DNA of 64,000 nucleotides. Origin: Prosapia bicincta. Taxonomy: Eukaryota; Arthropoda; Insecta; Hemiptera; Cercopidae. The translations under genes were made by a program, and so were the position numbers. Each line of letters begins with the position of its first letter. Position 1 is the stretch's first letter. Location: assembly GCA_036971475.1 (NCBI GenBank), contig JBAIZL010000002.1:350698082-350762081 (forward strand), in the 5' to 3' direction. The notes beneath the pieces were generated by a model. That model ran no database searches. It was not told where the DNA came from and saw only the letters and a list, made by a program, of their open reading frames with translations. Shown piece after piece: positions 21,061 through 32,955 of this stretch.

Positions 21061-22475
21061 AAGCCAGACTAACCTAAATATCTACATGAGAGCTAAATGT
21101 AAAGTAAAACTGGAATACAATATTGGTCTGATAAAATTACTATAAAACTATCATCAACCAGTTTTGATATTTCAAAAGCAAATATCAAAACCTAACACGA
21201 TTCACTAAAGTTATTTGTTGTAAAAATTATAAACTACATTGTTAAGGTGTTGTCTAAAATGTTTGATTAATATTGTCTATTTATTTGATTAACTGCATTA
21301 TTAATCGTGTATAAGTTAACCTTTTTCTGACAGAATTAAATCTCTAGAAAGCAAACTCGTTTGATACTTGCAGTATATATTTTTATTTAGAGGATATATA
21401 TTATCTTGTTATACCTTTATGTAACAAAAATGCATTATATTCAGTGAAAATATGGCAGAATGTCATGTATAAGATCATGAGGTAAAACAAGAATCACAGT
21501 AAGAAAATGTTACGTGTTTTACGTGTGTTATACCTAAGAGCTAATTTCTTTAATTTAATTAAACTGAATGAAAATGAATGAACGAACAACTGCCCACTGT
21601 AAAATATAAAACATAACTAAGCTAACTAGTGAAGATGGCGAATACAGAAACGAAGATAAAAAATCCCAATTTTTCAAAGAAATCTTTGTGTTAACTGAAA
21701 GCATTCAAATTCTTTAAAATTGCTAAAATGATAATTTGAACTTCAGGAAAGAGTATATAAGTATGATCTTCAAATTCGTTAAATGGGATTTACAATAAAT
21801 CTTGAAAAATAACTAAAACACTACTGAAGTAGTTATTGAAGGCGAGATAGCACATTTTGGAATGTGCTTAGGGTGCTGTAAATGTATGATTTACAAAGTA
21901 TGTGAGAGGTATGCCAGAGAACAATTCTAGCGAGCAGCTCCCACATGATCCAGGACCGTACTATAATTGAAGAAGTGAATGTAAATACTTTCTTAATATT
22001 CTAAGAAACGCAGATCAAGTGCCTTTTCATTATTATATGTTAAAAAAAAGATATATGATTCATTATTAAATCAACAGGAATTGAAATATCCAGAGTAACA
22101 CTTATACTGGGTCTAATGGCGCATTGTATTCAGAAATGGATGGATGAATGCAAATTAAAGTAGGACTGGGTACAAACAGTGTAGAGTAAATGTTATACCA
22201 ACTTTAAAAATAAAATCTTGATGTTATTTCCCGATGGATTTTTTTAAATGTCTAGAATAACAAAATCTGTTTCATAAAATAAACACAGACCCTTTAATCA
22301 TTCTTGAGGCAATGACATCTCAGCTCAAATTTATGGATATAGTAGTAAATGATACACTCAACGATAACCTCAAGAAGCAATTGGCAAACTATCTTCTCAC
22401 TAATAATAACTCTTAAACATCAACAGAATTTTTTTTAAAAGCAATATTATCAATAAAAAACTAAATCTGTTACAA

Positions 22476-23014
22476 TGTTGCATAGACCATGATATGAATG
22501 GAAATGAGAAGAGGAACATGCATAATAAGGATTCAGTCTGTTGTGATGAGAGTAAATGTCGTGATGTCAAAGATATTTGCACAATACAGATCTGTGATAC
22601 CACATTTTGAGTTTTTAAAATTCTGCAGTAATATTATAAAATTTTACAATAACTTTTAAAATTTGTGCCCAATAATTGAGGTTTTATATAATAAAGTTTA
22701 TTTCACAATTCCACAATGTGTGATTCATCAACTTTTTTTATTTAGCTTGGATATTAAGCTTTTCCAACCTGATGTCTTATATTTGGAATATATGGATTAG
22801 GTTTATGTTAAATTTCATATTTTTTATTATTTAGGCATACAGTACTTGTTACTTGAGATGGTATACTAAGCATTTATCAGCGTATAGTTGAATGCTATCT
22901 CTGACCATCTTAGTTAACAGGATTTGTCTTAACAAATACAGTCAAGGTGGGGGATTATAGTAAGGTAACTGCCAGAGGTAGCTTATCACTATGACATAAT
23001 ATTAAAACTTACCT
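22476..23014. other. spacer, nothing identified
   Basis: AT-rich, with no coding similarity or repeat seen. It separates the left 4.2-kb copy from the piggyBac-type element. Confidence 0.4.
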
Positions 23015-23018
23015 TTAA

Positions 23019-24046
23019 CCCTAGAGGACTCGCGCGGGGGGATTATTCTCCAAGTGAGTTTTCAACAAAGATTATAAAACAGTTGCAAATCCTGAAATTC
23101 TTCCACCCCTCACATACCTTCTGATTGACTCGCCCTGTATCTATTTCTGTCTCTACATCAGGAAGATTGACAGTTTTTGTTCACTTATAACGGTTTGAAG
23201 TTATTGTTGCATCCTTTTTATCATATGAATTAATTTTCATTTTTTTTTTGTGCAAGATTGCCGTGAGTGAATTTTACTATGTTTCGTATTTTGTGAGGAA
23301 TTTATCACTGAAGTTCGTTTTAATTTATAAATTTTATAATCTATTTTAAATTATCTACGTATATATTTTGTCATGGTGATAAGAGAGAACACAAATTTTA
23401 TATTTGTAACTTTTCAAGAGAGAGAGACGCAAATGATACTTCTTTTGAAGGAATTAAAGCATTTTTGGGGGTATTGTATATTTGTGGAGCAATGACGTCT
23501 TCCTAAAACATTCTAAAGGTATGTGGACAACAGACAGAACTGGTTTGCATATAGTAACGTGTACAATGTCAAGACAGATTCTATGTTCTCTTGCCAGGAT
23601 TACGTTTTGATATATATTGTGTTTGTACACTATTCTTGTTCATAAAATATTTATTTTCATGATTATTGTAACAAAAAACGTTTATTTACAATATAGGCTA
23701 TAGCATTATGTTTGACAATATTACAAACAAACATTTTAATTATAGGCGTGATTTTTTTCCCTAAGAACTTAGACAAAAAACAATAAATGCTGTCTAATTG
23801 TGGGAAAAGTGTTTGTAAAGACCAATTAGTTGAAGTATGTGAAAAGTGTTTTGACGTATAAAAAAGAAAATAATAATGCATGAGAATGCATGTTCATATC
23901 TTTTATAGCATAAAAAAATATGTTTAAATAATTTTTTTATTTATAACATTAAATATTTTACTGATATTGACCTGAAAACTAATTGGGGTAAAAAATTACC
24001 CCGCCTGAGCTCTGGTGTAAAGGGTATTAGCGCGAGTCCTCTAGGG
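23019..24046 (+). mobile_element. non-autonomous piggyBac element with TTAA duplication
   Basis: Perfect 17-bp terminal inverted repeats (CCCTAGAGGACTCGCGC at 23,019-23,035 and its complement at 24,030-24,046) are flanked by TTAA on both sides (23,015-23,018 and 24,047-24,050). Target TTAA and a CCC start are piggyBac hallmarks. Inside, near 23,430-23,600, a broken frame reads FEGIKAFLGVLYICGAM and then a WTTDRTGLH-type segment, resembling the start of the piggyBac DDE domain. The 1,028-bp length and the stops show an internal deletion derivative. Clean ends and an intact duplication suggest it is younger than its neighbours. Confidence 0.9.
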
Positions 24047-24050
24047 TTAA

Positions 24051-24599
24051 CTAACAGAATAAATAGTAAATTAACATAACTTATTAACTATTGTTTCTCA
24101 CAAGGTTGTACACCATATAATCGGAAACTAATTTCTCTAAAACATATTAAAAAAAATTTAAATAAAGGAAAGAATTTCTAGTAAATTTTATTACTATAGC
24201 ATCCAGCAAGGCTATTGGCTGTTTTTTTTCACAAATGAAAGTCACTCCTACTATAAAAGAAAAATATTTAACACTACAATATTAATTATATAACTTAGAT
24301 ACAAATATTGCGTCACTTCATACACTTTCTCTTACTCTGGTTTAACCAAATTTAAGGTAAATTGTGAAAGATACTATGCTGTTGCATGAAATGTAAACCA
24401 AAATTATCATTCAAAACACTTTATTTTCCTAACCGAATGAAAATACTAAGATATATTTGTTTTAAAAAAGTATAAATAACTGAAAAAAAGGCATGTCCTC
24501 TTATGAGCAAAGTTATTATGATGACAATAATTGTTTCCCATAAGGTGTGGATAGAAAATAAATGACCCAATCACATACCTAACCTATCAAGAATACCAG
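24051..24599. other. spacer, nothing identified
   Basis: AT-rich, no feature seen. Confidence 0.4.
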
Positions 24600-24740
24600 A
24601 CCAATTGTTTACACTAAAATGATGTTTAAAGCAGCAGTCAGTAGGTGGTTGGTTGTCATCTCACTACTGCAAAGAGGACAGGTGCTGGTATGCATAGGCC
24701 ATACCTGAGTAAGTGCTTCCAAGTAGAAATGGATATATTC
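24600..24740 (-). pseudogene. possible LINE C-terminal zinc-finger fragment
   Basis: The minus frame reads HTSTCPLCSSEMTTNHLLTAAL, resembling the CPLC...H...C finger that ends many LINE reverse transcriptases. The last Cys is replaced and a stop follows shortly. It is a short match without flanking support, so it may be chance. Confidence 0.22.
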
Positions 24741-24770
24741 CTTAAATGAGTTAATAGATTTATGTTTTAG

Positions 24771-25906
24771 CCTTTAACTACCATCGTCGTGCCTGACAGG
24801 CACTGGCACCTATGGAGTTGTTTAGCTTCTCCCGCCCTAATACTCAAGGTCATGGAGTTCAGTAGATTCCTATTTAGTAATTCTTTTCATGGTGTTAGTG
24901 TTTGCACGATTTCCTGCAATGTATTATATTTATAGTAACATGAATTTTTGGTTATACTTCACAGGCACATTGTCGATATTTGTGTAAAATTTTAAACTTT
25001 TATAGTGTTTTTTTGTTTTCACCTATTTATGTCATTATAGTATTCAATTACATAAATTGAAGAAATGGATAGACCTGGACCTTCTGGATTAAAAGGGAAA
25101 CTAATTTCAACTAATGAACGTCAAGTAGTAGAAATATAAGAGTGATTTTGAACATACCATAATTGACGGGTTACTTAAAGAAGACAATTATTTAGGTGCT
25201 GTATCTAATGAACAACTTTTAAAAGGCATCAAAGTGAATAGGGGAACTGTTCAAAAAAGGGAAGATGTAACTGAGCAAAGAGATCATGATTCCGAATCTC
25301 AACAAAGTGCATCAGACGATAAAGATGATTTCGAAGAATTGGACATCCAGAAATGTACAAATTTGTCTTTTCGTGTATATAAATTGTTATAAACAATGTA
25401 GAATTCTTACAGCAACAAAAAAAAAGAAAGACTAGTTACACTTTGTAAGCTGTCTAAAACAAATACGTCTAGAATGTTCTGAGCTGCTGTGTAAAGATAC
25501 TGCTGTCAAATTTGAGTTATTATTTCCAAAGTAAGTTTCCATATACAAATCTTTTAATGTGTTAAAAGTTGTTTTTTATATAAAGTTTAGTGTGTACAGG
25601 CAGTGAAAAAAAATATAATTATTGTAAGTTTATTATTGTGAGAATATAATCCTTTTTAGCTAAACTGCGCTACGATCTGTGGAAGGTAGGACTACAGTTT
25701 TCAATTAGTAAATAAACAATAACCGATCTTATAAAATAATGTGTATTATAGTCACTTGCAAACTGGATATATTCAAAAACCATTTTTATACAGTAAATGC
25801 AAGATAATTTGTTAAACCATACAATAAATCACACTTAGACCCTTCATGCCTGTGAGGCACACAGCGGTAGTAATGTGACAAAGATTGCAGACCAGTAGTT
25901 GACAAG
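24771..25906 (+). mobile_element. piggyBac-type deletion derivative, copy 1
   Basis: It starts CCTTTAACTACC after TTAG and ends with a degenerate complement before TAAA, so the original target was probably TTAA. Subterminal sequences (GACAGGCACTGG near the left end, GCCTGTGAGGCAC near the right) are inverted relative to each other. Inside, MDRPGPSGLKGKLIST (25,066) resembles a piggyBac N-terminus, followed by an acidic segment (DSESQQSASDDKDD). Then comes a remnant of the Cys-rich tail near 25,430-25,510. The catalytic DDE part is missing. Copy 2 is at 38,860-39,929. Confidence 0.78.
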
Positions 25907-28561
25907 TAAAACAGAGAAGAAGGTTATGCTTGTTATTACTTCAAGTAGGTATTTTCTAAAAAGTACATCAAGCTATACACAGGGAGGCGTCTGTCAACGA
26001 AGAGTTCATGACAAAAAATATTCCTAATATCTTCATACATAAAGTAAATCCAAAAGATATGGATTCAATTTAAAATATGTATATTTTAGTATATAGAAGG
26101 GAAAGATTGATTTTAAAAGTATAACAAAAAGATAATGTATATGTAATGTATCAAAGGTTATGGTAAATCAGAGTTTTTAATATGGTTTTTATTCAAAATA
26201 TAATAGGAAATAAAGTCAAATCAAGGAACTAATAGGCGGGAATTGTTTACAGAATATAGCAAAGTATAATTAATAGACAATTTTAAAAAAATTATCACAT
26301 CTTAGAGATAATATAAAAGCAATAGTGTAGTGGTTGGTATGAACAATGTAATGTTTACGTAAAAGAGACAAGTGATAAAATGTTAACTATTGAGTTTGTT
26401 TGAATCAACATTGGACAACCACTGAGAGAAGCTGTTGCAAAGGACATACCTTCTGAACACATAACAAGAGTTAGATATGTATATGTAAAACATAATGATT
26501 TTATTTGCAGATTTCATGTTGTACATCTTGTGGTTTATCAAACTACTACTTTTAGTATCACTTGGCAAAGAAATCACCACTTACTGTTATTTTTAAGCAC
26601 ACACGTTTCACACAGCTGTTCAACCTGCTGTTCACACAGCTGTTCAGGGCAAGACTCCTGCTATTTCATATCTCAGTTCCCAGATTTACAACTAACAAAA
26701 TCTTTCTAAACTCCCAAAATAAATCATATTTAAGAGTTTACCTACATTCTGAAAATACTTTCTCTCAACTTTAGAGACTGAAGTATAAAATAAAAACAAT
26801 GAAATGATGTTAACGATATACCACAACTTCCACACTCTAGCACAATATATCACTCACTTAGGGATATTTCTCATGACTATTTATGGATGATATATGCTTA
26901 CACGGAAACTCAAGGGGTTAATATAACTATCTGTTTAGGTCCAATATTTGATAAATATTGGACTAATGACAGTTATTAAGATTGTGTAGTGTAACTTACT
27001 ACATATGTAATTAGGCTACAAACTTGGTTTGTAAGTAACTTTAAACAAATAAACATGTAGGGAAATGAAATTAATTAACATCATACACAGATACCAAAAC
27101 TGGCTCTAGTGGTAATCCAAATATGGACAGGTAAAAGCATATTAGTGTAATAAACACCTAATGAAATGAAGTAATAGGTCTATAATAGTACATGAGAATG
27201 TGAACAATACACACAAATTTCCATGTGAATATGAGGACAAGAGTTGCAAACTTCTACCTAAATACTAACATAACTGACTAGCTGCAAATGTTTTTTTAGG
27301 TTTCTTCTGTAGGTTTGTCTCTGATCTGTGTATAGTATGTCGGAATTAAGGTTCAGTAATTGGCCAGGAGGGCCTATTGAATTGCAACAAGTATCACATT
27401 GACCGCATGACAATCCACATGAGTAGTATGACACATGAAGTCCAACATTCTAACAACTGTGTTATGATTTCACATCCCAATAAAACATTATTGAGATGTC
27501 ATGAATTCAATACTTGAGATTTATTTTAATAAAACATTTATATTATAGTGGACAGGAGTATATATGTTTTTAGTGGGTTTAACTCACATGTATGTAAATT
27601 TAATTCTAAGTGTATTGGAGGTCCTCATTCATAGGCTATAAGAGAAGAGGTGTTAGATTAGCTGGACGTATTATGAAATGATTGAAGTCCTTCCCAATGA
27701 ACCACCGAGTAATTACTTGATTAATAAATACCTATTATGAATATTAATATATGCAATATATATTTCAAAGATTCTCTACATTTATGTGTAATAGTATGAA
27801 ACCTTTCAGTAGTAGTAGAAAAACTTAACTGAATGTACAAACCTTGTTTAACTAGTCTTAGGTCGATTTCTTTTTTCACACCACCTCTACTTGCTTTCCT
27901 TTCACCAATGTTCAATTGTCTTCTTTGCTAATACTAATAAAGTATTGATGGGATCTGAGTAGCCTATTAAAAACTGTGGTTTTATTGGTATTTCAAGTCA
28001 TCATGTCAAATTATGAATTATATTCTAAAATGACACTCAAACAACTGATGGAAATTCTGAATTGAAATTCTACATTATAAAGAGAAAATATAACATTAAA
28101 TTAAATTGATTTCTAAAATAATGTTTTGTAACATATTTTAAAAGAAAATTTAAACACAAACTCTTTATTAATTACTAAACGAATCCCTCTCCACTGTAAC
28201 AACCTTGTCACATTCAGTCACTTGAGAAAGGCCAAACTTTCTACACTACTTATTTTCGTTAATATGTAACTAAAAAGTAATGATAACTTCTGACATTGCT
28301 AGTAGCAAGAAGCTGGTGTTAGTAATGGGAGAGAGATAAGACAATCTGGACAATTGCCCTCCTGACACCTGCCTTTAAGCAGTTCACTATGTATTGCATG
28401 TACTAAAATCGATGAAACCATTTCCTGTATTTGGGGAAGTGGAAAATTCATATGAGGAAAAGAGGAATTATAGGTTTTAAATGTATATTACATTTTGTAG
28501 TACTATTGAATAAAATAAAAATTGAAAATTTTTTCCTCTTCATGACGAGCTGATTGATAAC
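25907..28561. other. 2.7-kb AT-rich stretch, no gene identified
   Basis: Open frames are short and match nothing. A perfect 11-bp stem with a 3-base loop lies at 26,939-26,963. A possible GT-AG bounded segment at 27,843-27,919 (minus) was considered and rejected for lack of support. Confidence 0.5.
26939..26963. repeat. 25-base perfect hairpin
   Basis: GTCCAATATTT, GAT, AAATATTGGAC: an 11-bp perfect stem with a 3-base loop. No T tract follows, and no function is evident. Confidence 0.6.
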
Positions 28562-28649
28562 TACTTATTAAAATTTGATATTACTTGAGACCAGACTTTT
28601 TGTTAACTAAAAGTAGTTAAATTCTTAACTTACACTTGGGAGGAAACGT

Positions 28650-28673
28650 TTTCGTCTTACAACTTCTTCAGCC
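28650..28673 (-). other. hammerhead-like core at PLE3 end (left)
   Basis: On the minus strand: CTGAAGA, a GTT-GTAA-GAC mini-stem, GAAA, then AAACGTTTC giving a short AAA/TTT helix. This is the order of a hammerhead ribozyme with tiny helices II and III. Hammerhead motifs are known in Penelope-like elements. Helix I was not established. Confidence 0.4.
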
Positions 28674-28794
28674 ACGTATTTTTGCTGCTAGGATTGCTGC
28701 AGTTGTGCTTCTTTGGTACCAATTTTTGAAAGTTAGAAGTGATGTAATCGAAGAGTATGTGTAATATATGTCGTGTTTAATCATATAGGATGTC

Positions 28795-30110
28795 ATTTTT
28801 ATTTGTCTTGCTATGTCTGTATATTTTATATTGTTCTAGTCTGTTTAATTTATCGCCTTTGTTGCATGCGGGGAGGGTGTTCATGTTATTTTCCATACTA
28901 TTGCTTGAGTGTTTAGTGTCCATGAGGTGATTTACGAAGGTGGATTCAATAGTAGTGTGCAGTGCGCTTTTGTGTTCGTTATATCTTTCGGGGAAAGATC
29001 TACCTGTTTGTCCAATATAGAACTTATTGCAGTTGCTGCATTGTAGTTTGTATATTCCTGGGTTATTTTATGTGTTGGTACTGTTATTAATGCTGTGTCT
29101 GATAGCCGTTTGGCTTTTATTTGCTCTTCTGTTACCTACATTGTATCCTGCTTTTTTGAATTGGTGTGCTATTTTATTTGTGAGTTTGTTTATGTATGTG
29201 CGGGGGATGAATTTGTTTGTGTTTGTTTTTTAGTTGTTTGTGTAGTTGTTACTATTCTTGTTGAGTATTTTTCTGTGTAGTTTGTCTATTAAATAATTGT
29301 GATATCCATTTTTGTGAGCTAAATTTTTCATTGTGTTTAGTTCCTCTGTGTAGTTAGTTCTGGACATAGGTACCTTGTTTAGTCTGTGTAGTAAATGTTA
29401 GAATGCTCCGTGTTTATGTTGCATTGGGTAGTTTGATGTCTTGTGTGTCAGTGTGTCTGTTATGGTTGGCTCGCGTTATATGATGAATTCATGTTTGTTT
29501 TGATTTTTTGTAATGGTGATGTGTAAGAAATTTAATGCTTGCTTTTTTTCAAATTCTGCAGTGAACTAGATATTTTTGTGTATTTTGTTTATATATGTTT
29601 TGAGTTGTTGGCATTGTCTTATGTATTATAATCTCGTCTAATTTCTGTACCAATGTATTATCTTATCTGCGTGTTTGTTGTTATTTATGATTTTATTCTG
29701 TTCTATGTGTTGTAGGAATATTTCTGCGAAAAATGCATGAAATCGGTGAACCCATTGGTAGGCTTTGTTTTTGTGTATAATATTTGCTGATGTGAGGGAA
29801 GTAGTTCTGTTGTGTAATGATGTTCAAAATGTGTATGATTACTTTTGTGTTTTTTTCTGGAGTGTTGTTAAGTCTTAGATTATCTCGTAATATGTGTAGT
29901 GTTTCTGTGACTGGGATATTCGTATATAGGTTTGTGATTTCAAACGATGCTAGGGTTGAGTTAAGAGGGATTTCAATGTTATATATTTTGTTTACTAGAT
30001 CTATTGTGTTTTTTATATTTGTGTGTTTATCTTGTTTATGTATTTTCTAATAGTTCTATCCATATGGCGTGATAGTTAGTCTACAAGTGATGGTTGGCTG
30101 TTGATTATTG
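28795..30110 (-). pseudogene. PLE3 reverse transcriptase and GIY-YIG endonuclease, broken
   Basis: In minus-strand order: LSRHMDRTIRKYINKI (about 30,060), FEITNLYTNIPVTETLHIL (about 29,940), QNYFPHISKYYTQKQSLP with MGSPIS (about 29,750), a degraded catalytic block where the usual YVDD is no longer readable (about 29,660), then GIYKLQCSNCNKFYIGQTGR with SFPERYNEH (about 29,060-28,960). The C-terminal LNRLEQYKIYRH follows near 28,845. The GIY-YIG core is well preserved while the RT core is frameshifted and has lost its active site, so it cannot work. Similarity to PLE2 is clear at MGSPIS and YIGQTGR. Confidence 0.85.
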
Positions 30111-30180
30111 GTCCTACAACTTTCAAAATTTGGTACCAAACATGCACAATTGCAACAATCCTAGCTGAAAAAATTCGAGG

Positions 30181-30210
30181 CTGATGAAGACCTAAGTAGA
30201 AAATGTTTTC
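30181..30210 (+). other. hammerhead-like core at PLE3 end (right)
   Basis: CTGATGA at 30,181-30,187 and GAAA at 30,199-30,202, then ATGTTTTC. Helix II is degraded compared with the left copy. Confidence 0.35.
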
Positions 30211-30386
30211 TACAAGTGTAAGTTGACAATTTATCAAAATTTAGTTAACAAAAAGTCTGGTCGCAAGTAGTATCAAAGTGTAATAAGTAAATAAAAATAG
30301 GTATTTTTAAATTTTTACAATAATCCAAGATATGTCTTAAATAAACAGATTTAGTTTCAAATGTGTTACATTTTATGGAATTTGTA

Positions 30387-30413
30387 TACACACACACACA
30401 CACACACACACAC

Positions 30414-30479
<66 letters not shown>
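30387..30479. repeat. compound (CA)n(TA)n microsatellite
   Basis: An ACAC tract (about 30,387-30,413) followed by about 32 TA units. Confidence 0.95.
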
Positions 30480-30482
<3 letters not shown>

Positions 30483-30483
30483 A

Positions 30484-30570
30484 AAACCTCTCTTTTTTGG
30501 CCTTCTGAATATTAGCTTTTATTTTTTTCGACGCATCAATATGAAGTTTCCGTTGGGTTGCCTCCTCTTC
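30484..30570 (-). CDS. possible coding exon, coiled-coil-like, unknown gene
   Basis: On the minus strand an acceptor-like TTTACAG precedes EEEATQRKLHIDASKKIK and then ANIQKAKKER, a charged, helix-prone peptide unlike the AT-rich noise around it. The donor would be GAGAG|GTTTTG, which is weak, and the TA microsatellite follows at once. No family was recognised. It may belong with the helix-prone minus-strand frame at 31,235-31,675, and short similar pieces (AEEFIKAVNK near 31,040, SEFMNAKKAV near 31,165) lie between them after acceptor-like TTTCAG. This could also be chance. Confidence 0.28.
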
Positions 30571-31234
30571 CTGTAAACTTATATGATAGCAATTTATTAT
30601 TTTGAACAATTTTATAAGCTGAAAATAATATATTAATTAGTATTTGTTTAAAGTTCACTTTGAAGAAGGTATAACACTATACGCCATCAGGTTATGTCGC
30701 TTTGGCTTCAATGCTAGGTAAGTATATAGTTTGAACTACAGAAAATATGTAAAACGATATTGGGAATGTTTAAATCGTATTAATAAACAAAACACATGAA
30801 ATTATGATACTCTAACCTTTAAGTAATTTGTGCTGAAATGTGTTTTTTTTTGAAATCTCTTACAAAGTTAAAAATGCTGAATTCTTGTAGTACTTGAATA
30901 CTAGTAAGAACACAAAAGTATAAAACTAGAGTTCTGAAAAACAACAAAAATCAATGTTTAAAAAAAACAATGAAATTCTTTGAAAATAAAAAAACAAGAT
31001 GACACTCACAGACACAACCTTATTGACAGCCTTTATAAACTCTTCAGCCTTAATACTGAAATATTTATTTTCCTCCTCAGGCTAGATAGAAATATCTTTT
31101 ATATAAATGTTTTAAATTTTATTACTCGTTTCTGTTTCATTTTTTAGTTACAGCCTTCTTAGCATTCATAAACTCTGACTGAAACTTTAAAATTTAATTT
31201 ATAAACCTCTTCGTGGCTTAAGTTTTTATTTCCT

Positions 31235-31675
31235 TTACGAAGTTATAAAATTTTTTCCGCGACTAACAAACTCTGACACTGCGTGAAACTGACTTACGAA
31301 GTACAATTCGATAATCTGAGTTTCAACTCTGCAATTGGTTACTAAATGTAGTATGTCCTTCTTATTTGTATTTCGAAAGACAGTAAATATCGTGATAGTG
31401 GCGTCGCTTAGTATATTGATTCTCTTAAGACTCAACTTGATTGAGTCCTTATTCTTTATTTTCATGCTCAAATCCTTGACCGTTTCTACAAGAATTTCAA
31501 AGAAGCTTCTAAATTTCTATAAGGAAGTATTAGAGTACCTCTGGAGACCTTTTAAGGACTTTTCCATAAACCTTTCGATATTATTGTTAATTTTCTTATA
31601 CAAACCAGTCACTTTGGTTGCAAAGTGGTTAGGTAGTCGCTTAGCGTATACAAAGTTTACATCAGACAGTTTCAT
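31235..31675 (-). pseudogene. possible exon or degraded gene, unknown function
   Basis: A minus-strand frame from ATG 31,675 (MKLSDVNFVYAKRLPNHF) runs 147 codons to TAA 31,235 with one internal TAG at 31,518-31,520. Its composition is that of a soluble helical protein (for example FFEILVETVKDLSMKIKN), with a single Cys. The end, VSEFVSRGKNFIT, resembles nearby SEFMNAKKAV and AEEFIKAVNK pieces, which hints at repeated short exons. The opposite strand is also open here for 127 codons, which weakens the case. No family was recognised. Confidence 0.25.
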
Positions 31676-31964
31676 AACCTATGAAGCCTTGAAAACTACC
31701 AAATGTTTTAAATTGTGACTTTATTTAGATAAAATGCTATGAAAGTTTTTTTATTTTTTTGTGGGTAAGAGAAGAGATGCCTTCCAAGCAACTCAATACA
31801 AATATCATTACATTGCGTACTGAACTAAATATAGAACTCCTTAGTTTTTTCTCGAACATGGTTCAGCTCATCTGAAACAAAACAAATGTAGGCATTATCA
31901 AGATCATTGTTTAATTGGGAAACACACTGCTTCAAAGGGGGTTTTGTGATATATTAGAAGTAGA

Positions 31965-32103
31965 ATAAACACACAAACATAAACATAAAGGCACAAACAC
32001 GCACCCACGCACTTACACACACACACACTAAAACTAGCAAATACACATTCACATAAGCCAATGCGTATACACACACTTACACACACATACACATGCACAT
32101 ACA

Positions 32104-32148
<45 letters not shown>

Positions 32149-32205
32149 AAGCAAATGAGCGCACAAACACACTCGCACACACACATACACACACTGACAG
32201 AAAGT
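31965..32205. repeat. CA-rich tract with pure (CA)n core
   Basis: Imperfect CA-rich sequence with a pure core at about 32,105-32,143. Open frames here are Cys/Val low-complexity artefacts. Confidence 0.9.
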
Positions 32206-32865
32206 CAATAGCAAGTAAATCCAAACGCATTTACCAATAGCTCTAAAGTCGAATATTTGGACTTTCAATATTCAGAATTGCTAGATGTTATAACTTTTGA
32301 ATCTGGTGTGCCTGTTAGTAACCTTAAATTCACATTATTAATAATTCATTTAATAAATATATAACACTTGTTAAATATATATCACACTTGTGAGTGTATA
32401 TCTAAAAATATGTGTGGTATAATTTGGTTATATTTTCAGTTTTGTAAAATGCTTTTGTTTATTTTAATAAAGTTGTACAGGTGTTAAACTCTGTGTTGTA
32501 AAATTCCAAAGCTCAATGCTTTGATTGTCCAAGTCTAGGTAGGCCTATACATGGCCACGCTTACCTGTACGTATGTTATATAGGTAACGATTTTCTGTTA
32601 TTACCTTAGGAACAATTTTTGTTAAAAAATATACAATTCATGATTTTCCTCACTTATGACTTTTGTGTAGACTATACATTGCATTATATTTTTATTAGTG
32701 AAATGTGTTTATGTTAAGTTTCTATAACATGCAACAACTATTTTTTAGCACTGAATGTGTTAAAAACAGTTTCATACTGTCAAAAATCAAGTCACTGTAA
32801 AATTCTACATTTCATTTGTGTTGACAAATATGTGTTGTTTCACTTTGATGACAAATATGACACTT
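32206..32865. other. AT-rich spacer, nothing identified
   Basis: No coding similarity or repeat seen. Confidence 0.4.
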
Positions 32866-32879
32866 TGATGACCGGAGAT

Positions 32880-32955
32880 CTGTAGCCGTGATTGTTTGTT
32901 GTAAGGGACAGGGTGTTGTGGTCGCAATAACACAGGTTCGATTCCTGGTTGTCGA
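32880..32955 (+). repeat. tRNA-like sequence, possible SINE head or tRNA pseudogene
   Basis: ACAGGTTCGATTCCTGGT (about 32,931) matches an RNA polymerase III B box and forms a T-arm (ACAGG/CCTGG). About 50 bases upstream, TGTAGCCGTGATTG is a mediocre A box. The remainder does not fold into a convincing tRNA, and an A-rich stretch follows near 33,115. A tRNA-derived SINE is the best guess. Confidence 0.35.

Larger units (their letters stand above)
18310..22475 (+). repeat. 4.2-kb long inverted repeat, left copy
   Basis: The whole segment is the reverse complement of 37,940-43,185, allowing for a 1.07-kb piggyBac-type insertion in the other copy. Anchor matches include the 18,325 end (GGTAAAG..TTCTGAACCAGCTTATTTGC), CCAGATAGTTTCCG near 18,873, the hAT frame, the PLE-like motif near 21,010, AATCTTGATGTTATTTCCCG near 22,212 and AAACTAAATCTGTTA at the inner end. 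The copies are clearly diverged, with many substitutions and small indels. Confidence 0.9.
28562..30291 (-). mobile_element. Penelope-like element PLE3 with inverted ends
   Basis: The two ends (28,562-28,740 and 30,118-30,291) are reverse complements of each other: AACAAAAAGTCTGGTC, the CTGAWGA..GAAA block, GCAACAATCCTAGC-like and TTGGTACCAA. The coding part between them runs on the minus strand and contains RT and GIY-YIG remnants. The RT N-terminus is missing. This repeats the PLE1 design of an inverted 5' copy of the 3' terminal sequence, in a different PLE subfamily. Confidence 0.85.

Noticed and set aside
27843..27919. Possible 77-bp exon on the minus strand with GT-AG-like borders (ERKASRGGVKKEIDLRLVKQ)
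   Set aside because: Weak donor, no family similarity and no neighbouring exons.
31335..31718. 127-codon plus-strand open frame
   Set aside because: Hydrophobic, unrecognised and opposite a more protein-like minus-strand frame. Probably a shadow.
31904..32268. Open frames rich in Cys and Val
   Set aside because: Translation of the CA-rich repeat; low complexity only.
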